From positions 1,302,001 through 1,366,000 of the forward strand of contig NZ_JAASUI010000001.1 of the NCBI RefSeq assembly GCF_014224155.1: a stretch of 64,000 nucleotides of DNA, read 5' to 3'. The position numbers and the translations under genes were made by a program. Positions within the stretch are counted from its first letter, which is position 1; each line of letters opens with the position of its first letter. The stretch comes from Listeria cossartiae subsp. cossartiae. GTDB lineage: Bacteria > Bacillota > Bacilli > Lactobacillales > Listeriaceae. Below, in pieces: positions 21,299 through 30,925 of this stretch. The notes beneath the pieces are model-generated. The model searched no databases and was not told where the DNA came from. It was given only the letters and a program-made list of their open reading frames with translations.

Positions 21299-21320
21299 AC
21301 TTTCTATAAATATAGAAAGT
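21299..21320. repeat. Perfect palindrome behind dnaE
   Basis: ACTTTCTATA, AA, TATAGAAAGT: 10-bp arms, just after the dnaE stop and before the T-tailed hairpin. No T run. A protein-binding site or 3'-end structure is possible. It lies in the 217-nt accD-dnaE gap, where I found no convincing accD promoter. Confidence 0.5.
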
Positions 21321-21326
21321 CTAAGA

Positions 21327-24300
21327 TCACTTAATTACGACATTCTCTTTACCAAGCAATGCCATTAGCGCTTCTTGCAACTCATTTGAGGCTGTTACTT
21401 GAATATTTTTCAGCTCGGCGGTTTGCTTCGTAATTGCTTGGTGGACGATAACCTTACTATCGCCTTTGTAGCGCGCTAAAATGGGTTTGATTTGTTCCAT
21501 TTGTTGTGGTTCTGTTAATTTTAAAAACAGTCTCACTGGCGCTTTAATTTCTTTTAAATCTTCGGCTTTATTGACGATTAATTGGAGTTCCCCGTTTCTC
21601 GTATCTGCTTTGACTTGCAAAAAGAGAATTTCTCCTTTTTGGGCAAAGTTTGCGAACTTACGATAACTTTCCGGAAACATAACTGCGCTAAGTTCTTTGG
21701 ACTCATCACTAATTGTTAAGAAACACATCGTTTCGCCTTTTTTCGTTCTGATTGATTTTACTTCGTGGACATAGGCTGCCACTTGATGGTTTTTACCAGA
21801 AGTAACGTTCGCAAGCCTTGTGATAGCAAGGTTTTGTAATTTATTTTGATAATACGATACGGGATGCGCTGACACGTATTGACCAGTGTATAATTTTTCT
21901 TTCTCCAGTTTTTCATCAATTGAAATAGGCGCGGTTTTCCGATATTTTGGTTTCATCTTCTTCAAAAATTCGTCATCTTCCACGAAAAGATTCATCCCTT
22001 TTGAATCTTCACCGAGTAGTGAAATATATTGTAATACCGCATCAATTGTTGCCAAGATCGTTGCTCGATCTTCGCCAAATTCGTCAAAACAACCAGAAAA
22101 TACGAGTGCTTCTAAAACGGTTTTTGAGAGTATTTTATGTGGCATTCTTTCACAAAAATCAAAGAAATCTTGGAAAGGCGCTTTTTTTCGTTCGTTAATA
22201 ATTTCTAAAATGAATTTGGTTGGCACTTTGCGAATAACGCGGAAACTATAACGGATAGATGCTTCGTTCTCCATTTGGAAGTAGTAATTACTATGATTGA
22301 TACTCGGCGCCAACATTTGGATGCCGTAGTTTTTTGCTTCTGTGATATACTGAGAAATTTTATCGTCATTGCCAAAAACAGAGCTAAGAAGTGACGACAT
22401 AAATGCTGCTGGGAAATGGGCTTTCAGATAGGCTAGTTGGAAAGCAATTTTTGAATAGGCTGCTGCATGACTGCGGTTGAAGCCGTAGTTCGCGAATTGG
22501 ACAATCATATCATACACTTGATTGGCGCTACTTTCTGGATAACCTTTACTTTTAGCTCCCTCCACAAAGTGAATCCGTTCTTCGTTTAGGACGTCCGCTT
22601 TTTTCTTACTGACTGCTCGTCTTAACAAATCAGCTTCTCCAAGCGAAAATCCAGCCATTTGGTTCGCGACTTGAATGATTTGCTCTTGGTAAACGATAAC
22701 GCCGTAAGTCACTTCTAAAATGGGCGCCAAATCAGGATGCGGATATTGAATTTTTTCTTTCCCGTGCTTTCTAGCGATAAACGTATCGATTTGTTCCATT
22801 GGGCCCGGACGATATAGTGCATCTACCGCGACAACATCTTCAAAAGAAGTTGGCTTTAATTTTCGGAGCACGCGGCGAATTCCGTCTGATTCGAATTGGA
22901 ATACTCCAGTCGTATCGCCTGTTTGGAACAGTTTTAATGTTTTTTTATCTTCTAAGGAAATATCCGCTAATGTTAACGGCGTTTCTCTAGCGTAATTAAC
23001 CGATTTTAAAACGCGATCTAGTAAACTAAGATTTCTAAGTCCAAGAAAATCCATTTTAAGTAAGCCGATTTTTTCTAATTCTCCCATGGCAAACTGGGTT
23101 AAGCGCGCGTCCCCACTACCTAATTGCAGTGCAACTTGTTCAACTAGCGGCTTATCACTAATAACAATTCCGGCAGCGTGCGTCGAAATATGGCGCGGCA
23201 AGCCTTCCAGTTGGCAGGCAACGTCCCAAATCATTTCGTTTTCTTTGGAACTTTTAATATGATTTTCTAAACGCGGACTTTCTTGCAATGCTTTTTGTAA
23301 AGTGATACCTAATTGGCTCGGAATCAGCTTAGACCATTCAGATAACAGAACAGAATTCAAACCAAAACTCCTCGCTGTATCACGAATCGCCGCTTTGGCA
23401 GCTAATGTTCCGAACGTGCCGATTTGCGCCACATGTGCTTCTCCGTATTTAGAAACAACATAAGAAATCACTTCATCCCGGCGATTATCTGGGAAATCCA
23501 AGTCAATATCGGGCATCGTAATCCGTTCCGGGTTTAAAAATCGCTCGAATAACAAATTATAACGAATTGGATCTACATCGGTAATTCTAAGCGCATAGGA
23601 AACAAGTGATCCCGCCGCAGAACCCCGACCCGGCCCCGTTAAAATTCCAGCTTCTCGAGAATAACGAATCACATCCCAGACAATCAGGAAATAATCCGCA
23701 AAACCCATTTCTGTTATAACTTTTAACTCATAATCTAAACGAGCTTGATATTCTTCGGCTAATAAACCTCGTTCTTTTAAGCCAGCATAAGCAGTTTGAC
23801 GTAATACTTCAGACGCGTTTTGTGCTTCATCAAGAGGGAATCTTGGTAACAAATGTTGGTCTAAAGCAATTTCAACATGGCAACGTGCTGCTAATTTTTC
23901 CGTTTCAAGGCATGCTCGTTTCTCAAAATCCGTTTGCCAGTCGCGTTCCATCTCATCTTGTGAGGTAAAATAGTTTGGCCCTGCAAGTGGTAAAGTTGTC
24001 CAGTCTACCGTCCGATTATCGCGAATCGCCGTTAAAACTTCCTTCGCTTGTGCATCTTTCGGTTCCATGTATTGGACATTTTTAGTCGCAACGACCGCTA
24101 CACTCTCTTCCTCGGAAAATGCTTCTATTTTTGCGAACAAACGCGGATTTTCTTTTTGGGCTGACAAATAGACGGATTCTTTGCCGAAAATATCGACTAA
24201 GTTTCCGTAAGCCTCTAATGCGCCGTCACGGTTTTCCTCCATGAGAAGACGTTCCACTTCTCCCTTCGCACCAGGTGAGATAGCAATTAAATCACTGCTA

Positions 24301-24653
24301 TACGCACGCAACCAGCTTTGTGGTAACTCTGGTCCTTCTTCGCGCGTTTGAATGGCACTCGCGATTTTTAGTAACTCGTGATATCCAGCGGTTGATTCCG
24401 CAATTAATATCAACTCATATGAATTAATTGGATTTAAGTAACCTTGAATTGTTACCGTCATCCCGATAATTGGTTTTATATCCGCCGCTAAACACTTTTG
24501 ATAAAACTCGACTACTCCGTAAAGTACATTTTTATCCGTAATTGCTAAGGCTGGATAATGGTATTCTTTTGCTTTAGCGATTAGCTTATCGATGGACGCT
24601 GTACTAGATAGCAAATCATAAGCGCTCGCAACTTGTAAATGAACAAACCCCAC
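21327..24653 (-). CDS. dnaE: DNA polymerase III alpha subunit DnaE
   Basis: Second replicative polymerase of low-GC Gram-positives; in B. subtilis it extends lagging-strand primers before PolC takes over. 1108 aa: N-terminal PHP domain, polymerase core with PDIDLDFPD and GPGRGSAAGSL, helix-hairpin-helix, and a C-terminal OB-fold. The GTG at 24653 has GGAGAGAGG close upstream; a TTG six codons earlier would include the ribosome site. It follows nrnA after a terminator. Confidence 0.96.
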   Translation of the reverse strand: MGFVHLQVASAYDLLSSTASIDKLIAKAKEYHYPALAITDKNVLYGVVEFYQKCLAADIKPIIGMTVTIQGYLNPINSYELILIAESTAGYHELLKIASAIQTREEGPELPQSWLRAYSSDLIAISPGAKGEVERLLMEENRDGALEAYGNLVDIFGKESVYLSAQKENPRLFAKIEAFSEEESVAVVATKNVQYMEPKDAQAKEVLTAIRDNRTVDWTTLPLAGPNYFTSQDEMERDWQTDFEKRACLETEKLAARCHVEIALDQHLLPRFPLDEAQNASEVLRQTAYAGLKERGLLAEEYQARLDYELKVITEMGFADYFLIVWDVIRYSREAGILTGPGRGSAAGSLVSYALRITDVDPIRYNLLFERFLNPERITMPDIDLDFPDNRRDEVISYVVSKYGEAHVAQIGTFGTLAAKAAIRDTARSFGLNSVLLSEWSKLIPSQLGITLQKALQESPRLENHIKSSKENEMIWDVACQLEGLPRHISTHAAGIVISDKPLVEQVALQLGSGDARLTQFAMGELEKIGLLKMDFLGLRNLSLLDRVLKSVNYARETPLTLADISLEDKKTLKLFQTGDTTGVFQFESDGIRRVLRKLKPTSFEDVVAVDALYRPGPMEQIDTFIARKHGKEKIQYPHPDLAPILEVTYGVIVYQEQIIQVANQMAGFSLGEADLLRRAVSKKKADVLNEERIHFVEGAKSKGYPESSANQVYDMIVQFANYGFNRSHAAAYSKIAFQLAYLKAHFPAAFMSSLLSSVFGNDDKISQYITEAKNYGIQMLAPSINHSNYYFQMENEASIRYSFRVIRKVPTKFILEIINERKKAPFQDFFDFCERMPHKILSKTVLEALVFSGCFDEFGEDRATILATIDAVLQYISLLGEDSKGMNLFVEDDEFLKKMKPKYRKTAPISIDEKLEKEKLYTGQYVSAHPVSYYQNKLQNLAITRLANVTSGKNHQVAAYVHEVKSIRTKKGETMCFLTISDESKELSAVMFPESYRKFANFAQKGEILFLQVKADTRNGELQLIVNKAEDLKEIKAPVRLFLKLTEPQQMEQIKPILARYKGDSKVIVHQAITKQTAELKNIQVTASNELQEALMALLGKENVVIK

Positions 24654-24685
24654 TATCCTCTCTCCTTTCAAAACTCTCTTTTTCC

Positions 24686-24691
24686 ATTATA
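24686..24691 (-). promoter_or_regulatory. dnaE -10 element
   Basis: Perfect TATAAT on the minus strand 33 nt before the dnaE start. The upstream T-rich -35 region (TTTCTT) is poor. Confidence 0.5.
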
Positions 24692-24732
24692 TCGGTTAAG
24701 CTAAAAAAAAGAAAGTGTGTTCGTGTTTTTAT

Positions 24733-24768
24733 ATAAAAATAAAGCCAGATAATTAATCCGACTTTATT
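24733..24768 (-). terminator. ytkL-ytoI-nrnA terminator
   Basis: Minus-strand 13-bp stem AATAAAGTCGGAT / ATCTGGCTTTATT with loop TAATT, then a T run. Confidence 0.85.
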
Positions 24769-24774
24769 TCTTCT

Positions 24775-25710
24775 TTATTTAGTTGCGCAAATGAGTTGCA
24801 ATTTTGCCGTCATTTCTTTGATTTCTTCTTCATTATGCAGTGTTGCTCCAGAAGCAAGCGGATGTCCACCGCCGCCATACTCTTTAGCTAATTCATTGAT
24901 AACCGGACCCTTCGAACGTAAACGGGCTCTGAAAACCGGCCCTTCTTGGATGAACATAATCCACGCCTTGATTCCCGCCACATTTTCAATACAAGAAACA
25001 AGTGCAGAAGCGTCGCGCGGATTTACATCAAACTCGTTTAAAAGTGTATCACTTAAATAAACCGTTGCCGCGCCATTTTCGTCCATCACAAAGTTTTGCA
25101 AAATGTAGCCCGAAAGCTTCACAGTATTTTTTGGAAGTTCATATAATTCACGGTAAAGCGCCGGACGGTCAAACGGAAACGTCACTAAATGCGCGGATAG
25201 ACGCAGTGTTTCTTCCGTGGTGCTCGGATATAAGAACCGACCAGTATCACCAACAATCCCAGCATAAAGAAGTCGCGCTGCTGTTTCATTCAAAATTAAT
25301 TCATCGGAAAATGCTTCCCAAAATGCGACAATCATTTCGCTACAAGAAGAAGCTGTCGTGTCTACCCAAAGTAAGTCACCGTAAGCATCATCGTTTGGAT
25401 GGTGGTCAATCTTGATTAATTTGTTGCCTTTGTTAAATCGTCCATCCGAAACGCGCTCTTGATTCGCCGTGTCACACACAATCACAAGCGCATCCTTATA
25501 TATATCGTCCGTTATTTCATCCACCACACCAAGAAATTGGAGCGATACTTCATCATTTCCAACCGAATACACCTTTTTCTCAGGAAAACTAGCCCGGATA
25601 ATTTCCGCAAGCCCCATTTGCGAACCGTAAGCATCTGGATCTGGTCTTACATGTCGATGCAAAATAATCGTTTCAAATTGCTTTATTTGTTGTAAAATCT
25701 CACTTTTCAT
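24775..25710 (-). CDS. nrnA: DHH-family oligoribonuclease/pAp phosphatase NrnA
   Basis: B. subtilis NrnA (YtqI) degrades nano-RNAs and dephosphorylates pAp. 311 aa: DHH domain with HVRPDPDAYGS, VCDTA and DHHPND metal motifs, and a C-terminal DHHA1 domain with GGGHPLASGA. The ATG at 25710 follows GAGGCG; the 14 extra upstream codons overlap ytoI. Related DHH-DHHA1 proteins can cleave pGpG, so a role downstream of cyclic dinucleotides is possible. Confidence 0.93.
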   Translation of the reverse strand: MKSEILQQIKQFETIILHRHVRPDPDAYGSQMGLAEIIRASFPEKKVYSVGNDEVSLQFLGVVDEITDDIYKDALVIVCDTANQERVSDGRFNKGNKLIKIDHHPNDDAYGDLLWVDTTASSCSEMIVAFWEAFSDELILNETAARLLYAGIVGDTGRFLYPSTTEETLRLSAHLVTFPFDRPALYRELYELPKNTVKLSGYILQNFVMDENGAATVYLSDTLLNEFDVNPRDASALVSCIENVAGIKAWIMFIQEGPVFRARLRSKGPVINELAKEYGGGGHPLASGATLHNEEEIKEMTAKLQLICATK

Positions 25711-25730
25711 TGTTTCGCCTCTGTTTCTTT

Positions 25731-27044
25731 TTAACGTTCCATCATTTGACAAGCAACAATTGCTTTTCCGGTCAAAATTCCTTCTAAGTAAAGCTCGACA
25801 TCTAGTTTCCCAGCTTTACGCCCCATTTCCAAAATCCGTGGTTTAATCACGATTGTCGCGTCCATTTGAACAGGTTTTAGAAAATACATCGTCACGTTTT
25901 CAATCGCCACATTACGTTTTTTCATGGAAAATAGTTTTTGCTGTACAACATCACAAACTACTTGCGTAAAGACGCCGTACGATAAAGTCCCAAGTGAATT
26001 CGTCATTTGCGGACTTACTTTAAATTCATAATCCGCTTCTTCACCAGTATCCGCTTTTTCCGAAAGTTGGTTCGCAATTGTGTCGTCAATCGTTTCACCG
26101 ACTTGCGGTTGTTTTTGAATCATTTGCATGGATTTTAGAATATCCTGTCTGCTGACAATGCCGATTAACGTTAAATCATCTTTGACGACCGGGATTACTT
26201 CAATGCTTTCCCAAATCATCATATGCGCCACCGAGGCCACGCTCATTTTCGGCCCAACCGTTAGCGGATTTTTCGTCATTACGCGTTCAATCGAAATGCT
26301 CGGATTTTTTTCTAAAATGTCTTTACTCGTCACCATTCCAGTCAGTCGCATCGCCCGGTTAACAACAGGAAAACGGCTATGTCCAGTCGCTTCTTCCATT
26401 TTATGCCAATCTGCAACTTTATCCGATGTGGACAAAAATGCAGTCGTTTCTAGTGGTGTTAAAATATCCTCGACAAACACCACTTCTTTTTTAATCAATT
26501 GGTCATAAATCGCGCGGTTAATCATCGTTGCTACCGTAAACGTATCATACGAAGTCGATAAAATAGGCAATTCTTTCTCATCCGCCAACTGTTTTACTTC
26601 GTCGTCCGTATCAAAGCCACCAGTAATCAATACCGCAGCACCGCGTTTCAAAGCAAGTTCATGCGCACTCACCCGGTTTCCGACGATTAATAAGTTACCA
26701 GCATCTGTATAACGTTCCATCGCTTCCACGGTCATCGCGCCAATCACAAACTTATTCAGCGATTTATATAATCCAGCTCGACCGCCAAGCACTTGTCCAT
26801 CAATCATATTAACAATTTCAGCAAAAGTTAATTTTTCGATGCTATCTTTTTGTTTCCGCTCAATTCGAAGTGTCCCTACTCGTTTAATAGTAGAAACAAA
26901 ACCAATAATTTCCGCGTCTTTAATTGCCCGATAAGCAGTTCCCTCACTTACAGACAAGTTTTTCGCGATTTTCCGCACAGATATTTTTTCTCCGACTGCA
27001 AGATTTTCAATGTATTTTAAAATCTGTTCATGTTTTGTGGCCAC
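25731..27044 (-). CDS. DRTGG/CBS/thioesterase-fold regulator (YtoI)
   Basis: 437 aa with an N-terminal winged HTH (about 1-60, SVSEGTAYRAIKDAE), a DRTGG domain, two CBS domains (about 195-310) and a C-terminal hotdog domain. It matches B. subtilis YtoI. CBS domains bind adenine nucleotides, so ligand-gated transcription control is likely, but the target is unknown. I chose the GTG at 27044 (GGTGA upstream); an ATG at 27059 has AGGA only one base away. It is the middle gene of ytkL-ytoI-nrnA. Confidence 0.88.
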   Translation of the reverse strand: MATKHEQILKYIENLAVGEKISVRKIAKNLSVSEGTAYRAIKDAEIIGFVSTIKRVGTLRIERKQKDSIEKLTFAEIVNMIDGQVLGGRAGLYKSLNKFVIGAMTVEAMERYTDAGNLLIVGNRVSAHELALKRGAAVLITGGFDTDDEVKQLADEKELPILSTSYDTFTVATMINRAIYDQLIKKEVVFVEDILTPLETTAFLSTSDKVADWHKMEEATGHSRFPVVNRAMRLTGMVTSKDILEKNPSISIERVMTKNPLTVGPKMSVASVAHMMIWESIEVIPVVKDDLTLIGIVSRQDILKSMQMIQKQPQVGETIDDTIANQLSEKADTGEEADYEFKVSPQMTNSLGTLSYGVFTQVVCDVVQQKLFSMKKRNVAIENVTMYFLKPVQMDATIVIKPRILEMGRKAGKLDVELYLEGILTGKAIVACQMMER

Positions 27045-27069
27045 GACTCGTTCACCCATTCCTATTTTG

Positions 27070-27756
27070 TTAGATTTCGATACCTTCCCCAATTTCAAGT
27101 ACTTTTCCAGCAATACCTTCATCAAGCGATGCAACAAATTGGTGCGCATCTTGCTCAATTAACGGAAATGTATTGTAATGCATTGGAATCACTAATTTTG
27201 CTTGTAAAAAGCGTGCTGCAATCGCCGCATCTTCCGGCCCCATGGTAAAATTATCCCCAATCGGCAAGAAAGCAACGTCTAACGGATTTAATTCCCCAAT
27301 TAATTTCATATCAGAAAATAAACCAGTATCTCCTGCAAAATAAATATTTTTACCTTCTATCGTAAATACAATCCCCGTTGGAAAACCAAGATTGATAATA
27401 CGTCCATCACGAACAGTCTGCGAACCATGAAAAGCTTGCGTTAACTTCACTTGTCCAAAATCAAACTGTCTTTTCCCACCAATATGCATTGGCGCAATAT
27501 TCTCCAGACCATCCTCTACCGCTAAAAAGGAAGCCAAATCCGCATTACAAATAACGGTTGCTCCTGAATTTCTAGCGATTTCAACTGTATCACCGACATG
27601 ATCATCATGCCCATGCGACAGAACGATAAAGTCTGGCATCTGCTCTTCTGCTTTTAAATCACATTTCTTATTACCAGAAATAAATGGATCCACTAAAATA
27701 GTTGTATTCCCAGTGATAATTTTAATACAAGACTGACCATGAAATGAAATCTTCAT
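27070..27756 (-). CDS. Metallo-beta-lactamase fold hydrolase (YtkL, UPF0173)
   Basis: 228 aa. The metal motif is HGHDDH (HxHxDH) near 49-54, with a further His and Asp at FAGDTG and MHYNTFP. The substrate is not known for this family. The ATG at 27756 is preceded by GGGAAGGAAG. First gene of a three-gene operon divergent from pepQ. Confidence 0.9.
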   Translation of the reverse strand: MKISFHGQSCIKIITGNTTILVDPFISGNKKCDLKAEEQMPDFIVLSHGHDDHVGDTVEIARNSGATVICNADLASFLAVEDGLENIAPMHIGGKRQFDFGQVKLTQAFHGSQTVRDGRIINLGFPTGIVFTIEGKNIYFAGDTGLFSDMKLIGELNPLDVAFLPIGDNFTMGPEDAAIAARFLQAKLVIPMHYNTFPLIEQDAHQFVASLDEGIAGKVLEIGEGIEI

Positions 27757-27797
27757 GTTAAAAAACTTCCTTCCCGATTCATTATTCTATGTGTATT

Positions 27798-27806
27798 ATT
27801 GTACCA
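27798..27806 (-). promoter_or_regulatory. ytkL operon promoter (extended -10)
   Basis: Minus-strand TGG TACAAT (27798-27803). The -35 region is A/T-rich and weak. Confidence 0.5.
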
Positions 27807-27828
27807 CTATTATTATAAACTAATATAT

Positions 27829-27853
27829 AACACCTCGTAAACTAGGAGGTGTT
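27829..27853. repeat. Inverted repeat between ytkL and pepQ
   Basis: AACACCTC and GAGGTGTT (8 bp, perfect) with a 9-nt spacer, centred between the two divergent -10 elements. It could be a shared operator. Confidence 0.5.
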
Positions 27854-27877
27854 TATTAGCAAAATATTTCCTTCGCA

Positions 27878-27886
27878 TGTTATCAT
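27878..27886 (+). promoter_or_regulatory. pepQ promoter (extended -10)
   Basis: TGT TATCAT at 27878-27886, 34 nt before the pepQ start. Confidence 0.5.
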
Positions 27887-27919
27887 GATAGAGAAATCAT
27901 TTGGAAAGAAGGTACAATA

Positions 27920-29017
27920 ATGGAAAAAAATATCGATGTCTTACAAAAATGGCTAAAAGACCAAGGTGCCGAAGTAGCATTTTTGACGGACCCAGAGAAC
28001 ATCGCTTACTTCTCAGGTTATCATAGCGAGCCACATGAACGCGTACTTGGTTTAGCTGTTTTCCCTGATAGCGAACCATTTCTATTTACGCCAGCTCTCG
28101 AAGTAGAAGATGTACGAGGCGGCGACTGGACGCATCCCGCTTACGGATACAACGATACAGAAAACCCATTTACAATCATTGCAGAAGAAATCAAAAAACG
28201 TGTCGCAAACCCAAGCAAATTTGCGATTGAGAAAAAACATATGAGCGTGGACCGCTACGAACAATTAGGCGGGCTATTCTCCGGCAGCTCTTTCATTCCG
28301 ATTGAACATAAAATCGAACAAATCCGTCTAATTAAAACAGAGGCAGAACTAACCATTTTAAAAGAAGCTGCTTTATTGGCTGATTACGCGGTACAAGTTG
28401 GCGTAAACGAGATCGCAGAAGGCAAAACCGAAGCAGAAATCGTAGCCAAAATCGAATATGAAATGAAGAAAAAAGGCGTCACAGCCATGTCATTCGATAC
28501 AATGGTGCTTACTGGTAAAAATGGCGCCCTGCCCCATGGTACCCCTGGCGAAACAAAAATCAAAAAAGGCGATTTAGTTTTATTTGATTTAGGTGTTGTC
28601 CATAAAGGCTATTGCTCTGATATTACGCGTACTGTTGCTTTCGGCGACATTTCCGCTGAACAGAAAAAGATTTACGATACAGTTTTAGAAGCACAAATTG
28701 CTGCCGTCGAAAAAGTAAAAGCTGGCGTGAAAGCAAGCGAAATCGATTTAACTGCGAGAAACATTATTCGTGAAGCTGGTTATGGTGATTATTTCCCACA
28801 TCGTCTTGGTCATGGGCTTGGTGCAAGTGTCCACGAATTTCCTTCTATCACAGAAACAAACCATATGGAGCTTCAAGAAAATATGGTATTTACGATTGAA
28901 CCAGGTATTTATGTTTCCGGGGTTGCCGGCGTTCGAATTGAAGATGACCTCGTTGTCACCAAAGATGGCGTACAAGTATTAACCGAATTCCCAAAAACAT
29001 TACAAGTAATCAACTAA
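27920..29017 (+). CDS. pepQ: Xaa-Pro dipeptidase/aminopeptidase, M24B
   Basis: Cytosolic metallopeptidase that cleaves X-Pro peptides. 365 aa: N-terminal creatinase-like domain, then the pita-bread fold with metal ligands visible as Asp in FDLGVVHKGYCSDITR, His in HGLGASVHE, and Glu in FTIEPGIY and GVRIEDD. The ATG at 27920 follows AAGAAGG. A single-gene plus-strand unit ending in a terminator shared with ald. The symbol follows the family; the B. subtilis counterpart is YtqF/YqhT-like. Confidence 0.9.
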   Translation: MEKNIDVLQKWLKDQGAEVAFLTDPENIAYFSGYHSEPHERVLGLAVFPDSEPFLFTPALEVEDVRGGDWTHPAYGYNDTENPFTIIAEEIKKRVANPSKFAIEKKHMSVDRYEQLGGLFSGSSFIPIEHKIEQIRLIKTEAELTILKEAALLADYAVQVGVNEIAEGKTEAEIVAKIEYEMKKKGVTAMSFDTMVLTGKNGALPHGTPGETKIKKGDLVLFDLGVVHKGYCSDITRTVAFGDISAEQKKIYDTVLEAQIAAVEKVKAGVKASEIDLTARNIIREAGYGDYFPHRLGHGLGASVHEFPSITETNHMELQENMVFTIEPGIYVSGVAGVRIEDDLVVTKDGVQVLTEFPKTLQVIN

Positions 29018-29021
29018 TAAG

Positions 29022-29055
29022 AAAAGCGAACTCTCCTCGGGAAAGTTCGCTTTTT
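29022..29055. terminator. Bidirectional terminator pepQ/ald
   Basis: AAAAGCGAACT / AGTTCGCTTTTT hairpin with A and T tracts on both sides, between two convergent stops. Confidence 0.92.
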
Positions 29056-29057
29056 AT

Positions 29058-30170
29058 TTAAATCAATTCTTTACTATCTGTATAAGCTAAACCAAGAGAA
29101 TCTGCCACGGCTTTATACGTAATATGACCTTGATACGTATTTAAACCGCGAAGTAAGAATGGGTCTTTTTTCACTGCTACTTCTAAGCCTTCATTCGCCA
29201 GTTTTAACCCGAAAGGTAATGTGGCGTTAGTGAGAGCCAGCGTAGATGTCCGTGGCACTGCTCCTGGCATATTAGCAACGGCATAATGTAGCACGCCATA
29301 TTTTTCATATGTTGGATCATCGTGGGTCGAAACATGATCCGTTGTTTCAAAAATTCCGCCTTGGTCAATCGCAATGTCGACAAGAACGGAGCCCGGAATC
29401 ATTTGTTTGATTACATGCTCTTTAACTAATTTTGGCGCTTTTGCCCCAGGAATTAAAACGGCTCCAATTACTAAATCGGCTTTCTTCACGGCAGTTTCGA
29501 TATTAAAATCGTTTGACATCAACGTTTGTACTTGGTTGCCAAAAATATCATCAAGTTCGCGCAACCGTTTTAAATTCATATCAAGAATAGTCACGTTCGC
29601 TCCAAGCCCCACCGCAATTTTGGCTGCATTCGTTCCAGCAATTCCGCCGCCGATAATAACGACCTCACTTTTCTCTACACCAGGTACACCACCAAGAAGC
29701 ACACCCATCCCACCATTTGTTCTTTGTAGGAATTGAGCACCAATCTGCGCCGCCATTCGTCCAGCAACTTCACTCATCGGTGAAAGCAGCGGCAACGTAC
29801 GATCTGCAAGTTCTACCGTTTCATACGCGACACTATTCACTTTACTTTGAAGCAAAGCCTTCGCAAGCGTTGGTTCATTCGCTAAATGCAAATAGGTGAA
29901 AAGTAATAAGCCTTCTTTAAAATAGTTATACTCTGATGCAATCGGTTCTTTTACTTTTACGACCATATCTACATCCCAAGCTTCTTTAGCTGTCTCCACA
30001 ATGGTTGCCCCTGCTTCCACAAAATCAGCGTCTTGATAATTAGAGCCAATCCCCGCATCTTTTTCCACGTATACAGTATGACCTGCATTTACATAAGAAA
30101 AAACACTTGCCGGGGTCATCGCCACCCTATTCTCGTTATTTTTTATTTCTTTTGGTACGCCGACTAACAT
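29058..30170 (-). CDS. ald: Alanine dehydrogenase
   Basis: NAD-dependent interconversion of alanine and pyruvate plus ammonia. 370 aa. The pyruvate-site Lys74 (VKVKEP) and His95 (YLHLA) and the NAD loop [11 protein letters not shown] are visible. The ATG at 30170 follows AAGGAGAG. Monocistronic. Upstream, TATTAT and TATAGT are possible -10 elements, but no -35 is convincing. Confidence 0.97.
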   Translation of the reverse strand: MLVGVPKEIKNNENRVAMTPASVFSYVNAGHTVYVEKDAGIGSNYQDADFVEAGATIVETAKEAWDVDMVVKVKEPIASEYNYFKEGLLLFTYLHLANEPTLAKALLQSKVNSVAYETVELADRTLPLLSPMSEVAGRMAAQIGAQFLQRTNGGMGVLLGGVPGVEKSEVVIIGGGIAGTNAAKIAVGLGANVTILDMNLKRLRELDDIFGNQVQTLMSNDFNIETAVKKADLVIGAVLIPGAKAPKLVKEHVIKQMIPGSVLVDIAIDQGGIFETTDHVSTHDDPTYEKYGVLHYAVANMPGAVPRTSTLALTNATLPFGLKLANEGLEVAVKKDPFLLRGLNTYQGHITYKAVADSLGLAYTDSKELI

Positions 30171-30341
30171 CTAAATCACTCTCCTTGACATAGGTATAAT
30201 AGACTATAAAAGATTTTCTACACCCCCATGCTAACACAATATACCTAAGTTGTAAAAAATTAACTAACTTAAATTCCAACAATTGAATGGGTGAAAATAC
30301 ATACAAAATCTGCTAATAATTAATTTATTTTTCATTTTATG

Positions 30342-30365
30342 GTTCTTTTAGGAAAAAGAGGGTAA
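30342..30365 (+). promoter_or_regulatory. SigB-type promoter of uspA
   Basis: GTTC (30342-30345), 14 nt, GGGTAA (30360-30365), 45 nt before the uspA start. This fits the general-stress sigma factor consensus GTTT-N13/16-GGGWAW. Confidence 0.6.
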
Positions 30366-30410
30366 AATATAAGTATAGAAAATACATATATTTTGATTGG
30401 AGGAATTAGT

Positions 30411-30875
30411 ATGTTACAACAATACGAAAGAGTTTTAGTAGCAGTTGATGGATCCAAAGAGGCAGAAAGAGCTTTCCAAAAAGCAATTCAAGTGGCTAAC
30501 CGTAATGACGCGGCGCTTGGTCTTGTCCACGTTATCGATACACGCGCGTTTTCATCTGTAGCCAATTACGATACAAGCATGGCGGACAAAGCTACCGAAT
30601 ATGCGGACGAATTACTTAGTGGCTATAAAGAAGATGCTTTAAAAGCCGGTGTCACAAAAGTAGAAAGCTACATCGAATACGGCTCACCGAAAACAGCTAT
30701 TACAAAAGAAGCTGCCAAAGCATTCCAAGCAGATTTAATCATGTGTGGTGCGACCGGGCTTAACGCAGTGGAACGTCTACTGATTGGTAGTGTATCTGAA
30801 TATATTATTCGTCACTCCCCTTGCGACGTGCTTGTCGTACGTAATGATGTTCCTGATTATAAAGAAGAAAAATAA
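30411..30875 (+). CDS. Universal stress protein UspA family
   Basis: 154-aa single Usp domain. The ATP-binding motif G-x2-G-x9-GS is seen in GATGLNAVERLLIGS, so it is the nucleotide-binding class. The ATG at 30411 has GGAGG 7 nt upstream; the frame starts at 30393 but that would place the ribosome site inside the gene. The SigB-type promoter fits a general stress role. Listeria Usp proteins affect acid and oxidative stress survival. Confidence 0.95.
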   Translation: MLQQYERVLVAVDGSKEAERAFQKAIQVANRNDAALGLVHVIDTRAFSSVANYDTSMADKATEYADELLSGYKEDALKAGVTKVESYIEYGSPKTAITKEAAKAFQADLIMCGATGLNAVERLLIGSVSEYIIRHSPCDVLVVRNDVPDYKEEK

Positions 30876-30881
30876 CCATAG

Positions 30882-30918
30882 AAAAAGGCTAGCTCTTTCA
30901 TAAGAGCTAGCCTTTTTT
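30882..30918. terminator. Bidirectional terminator uspA/ackA
   Basis: Perfect stem AAAAAGGCTAGCTCTT / AAGAGCTAGCCTTTTT with a 4-nt loop, between convergent genes. Confidence 0.95.
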
Positions 30919-30925
30919 ATCGTTT

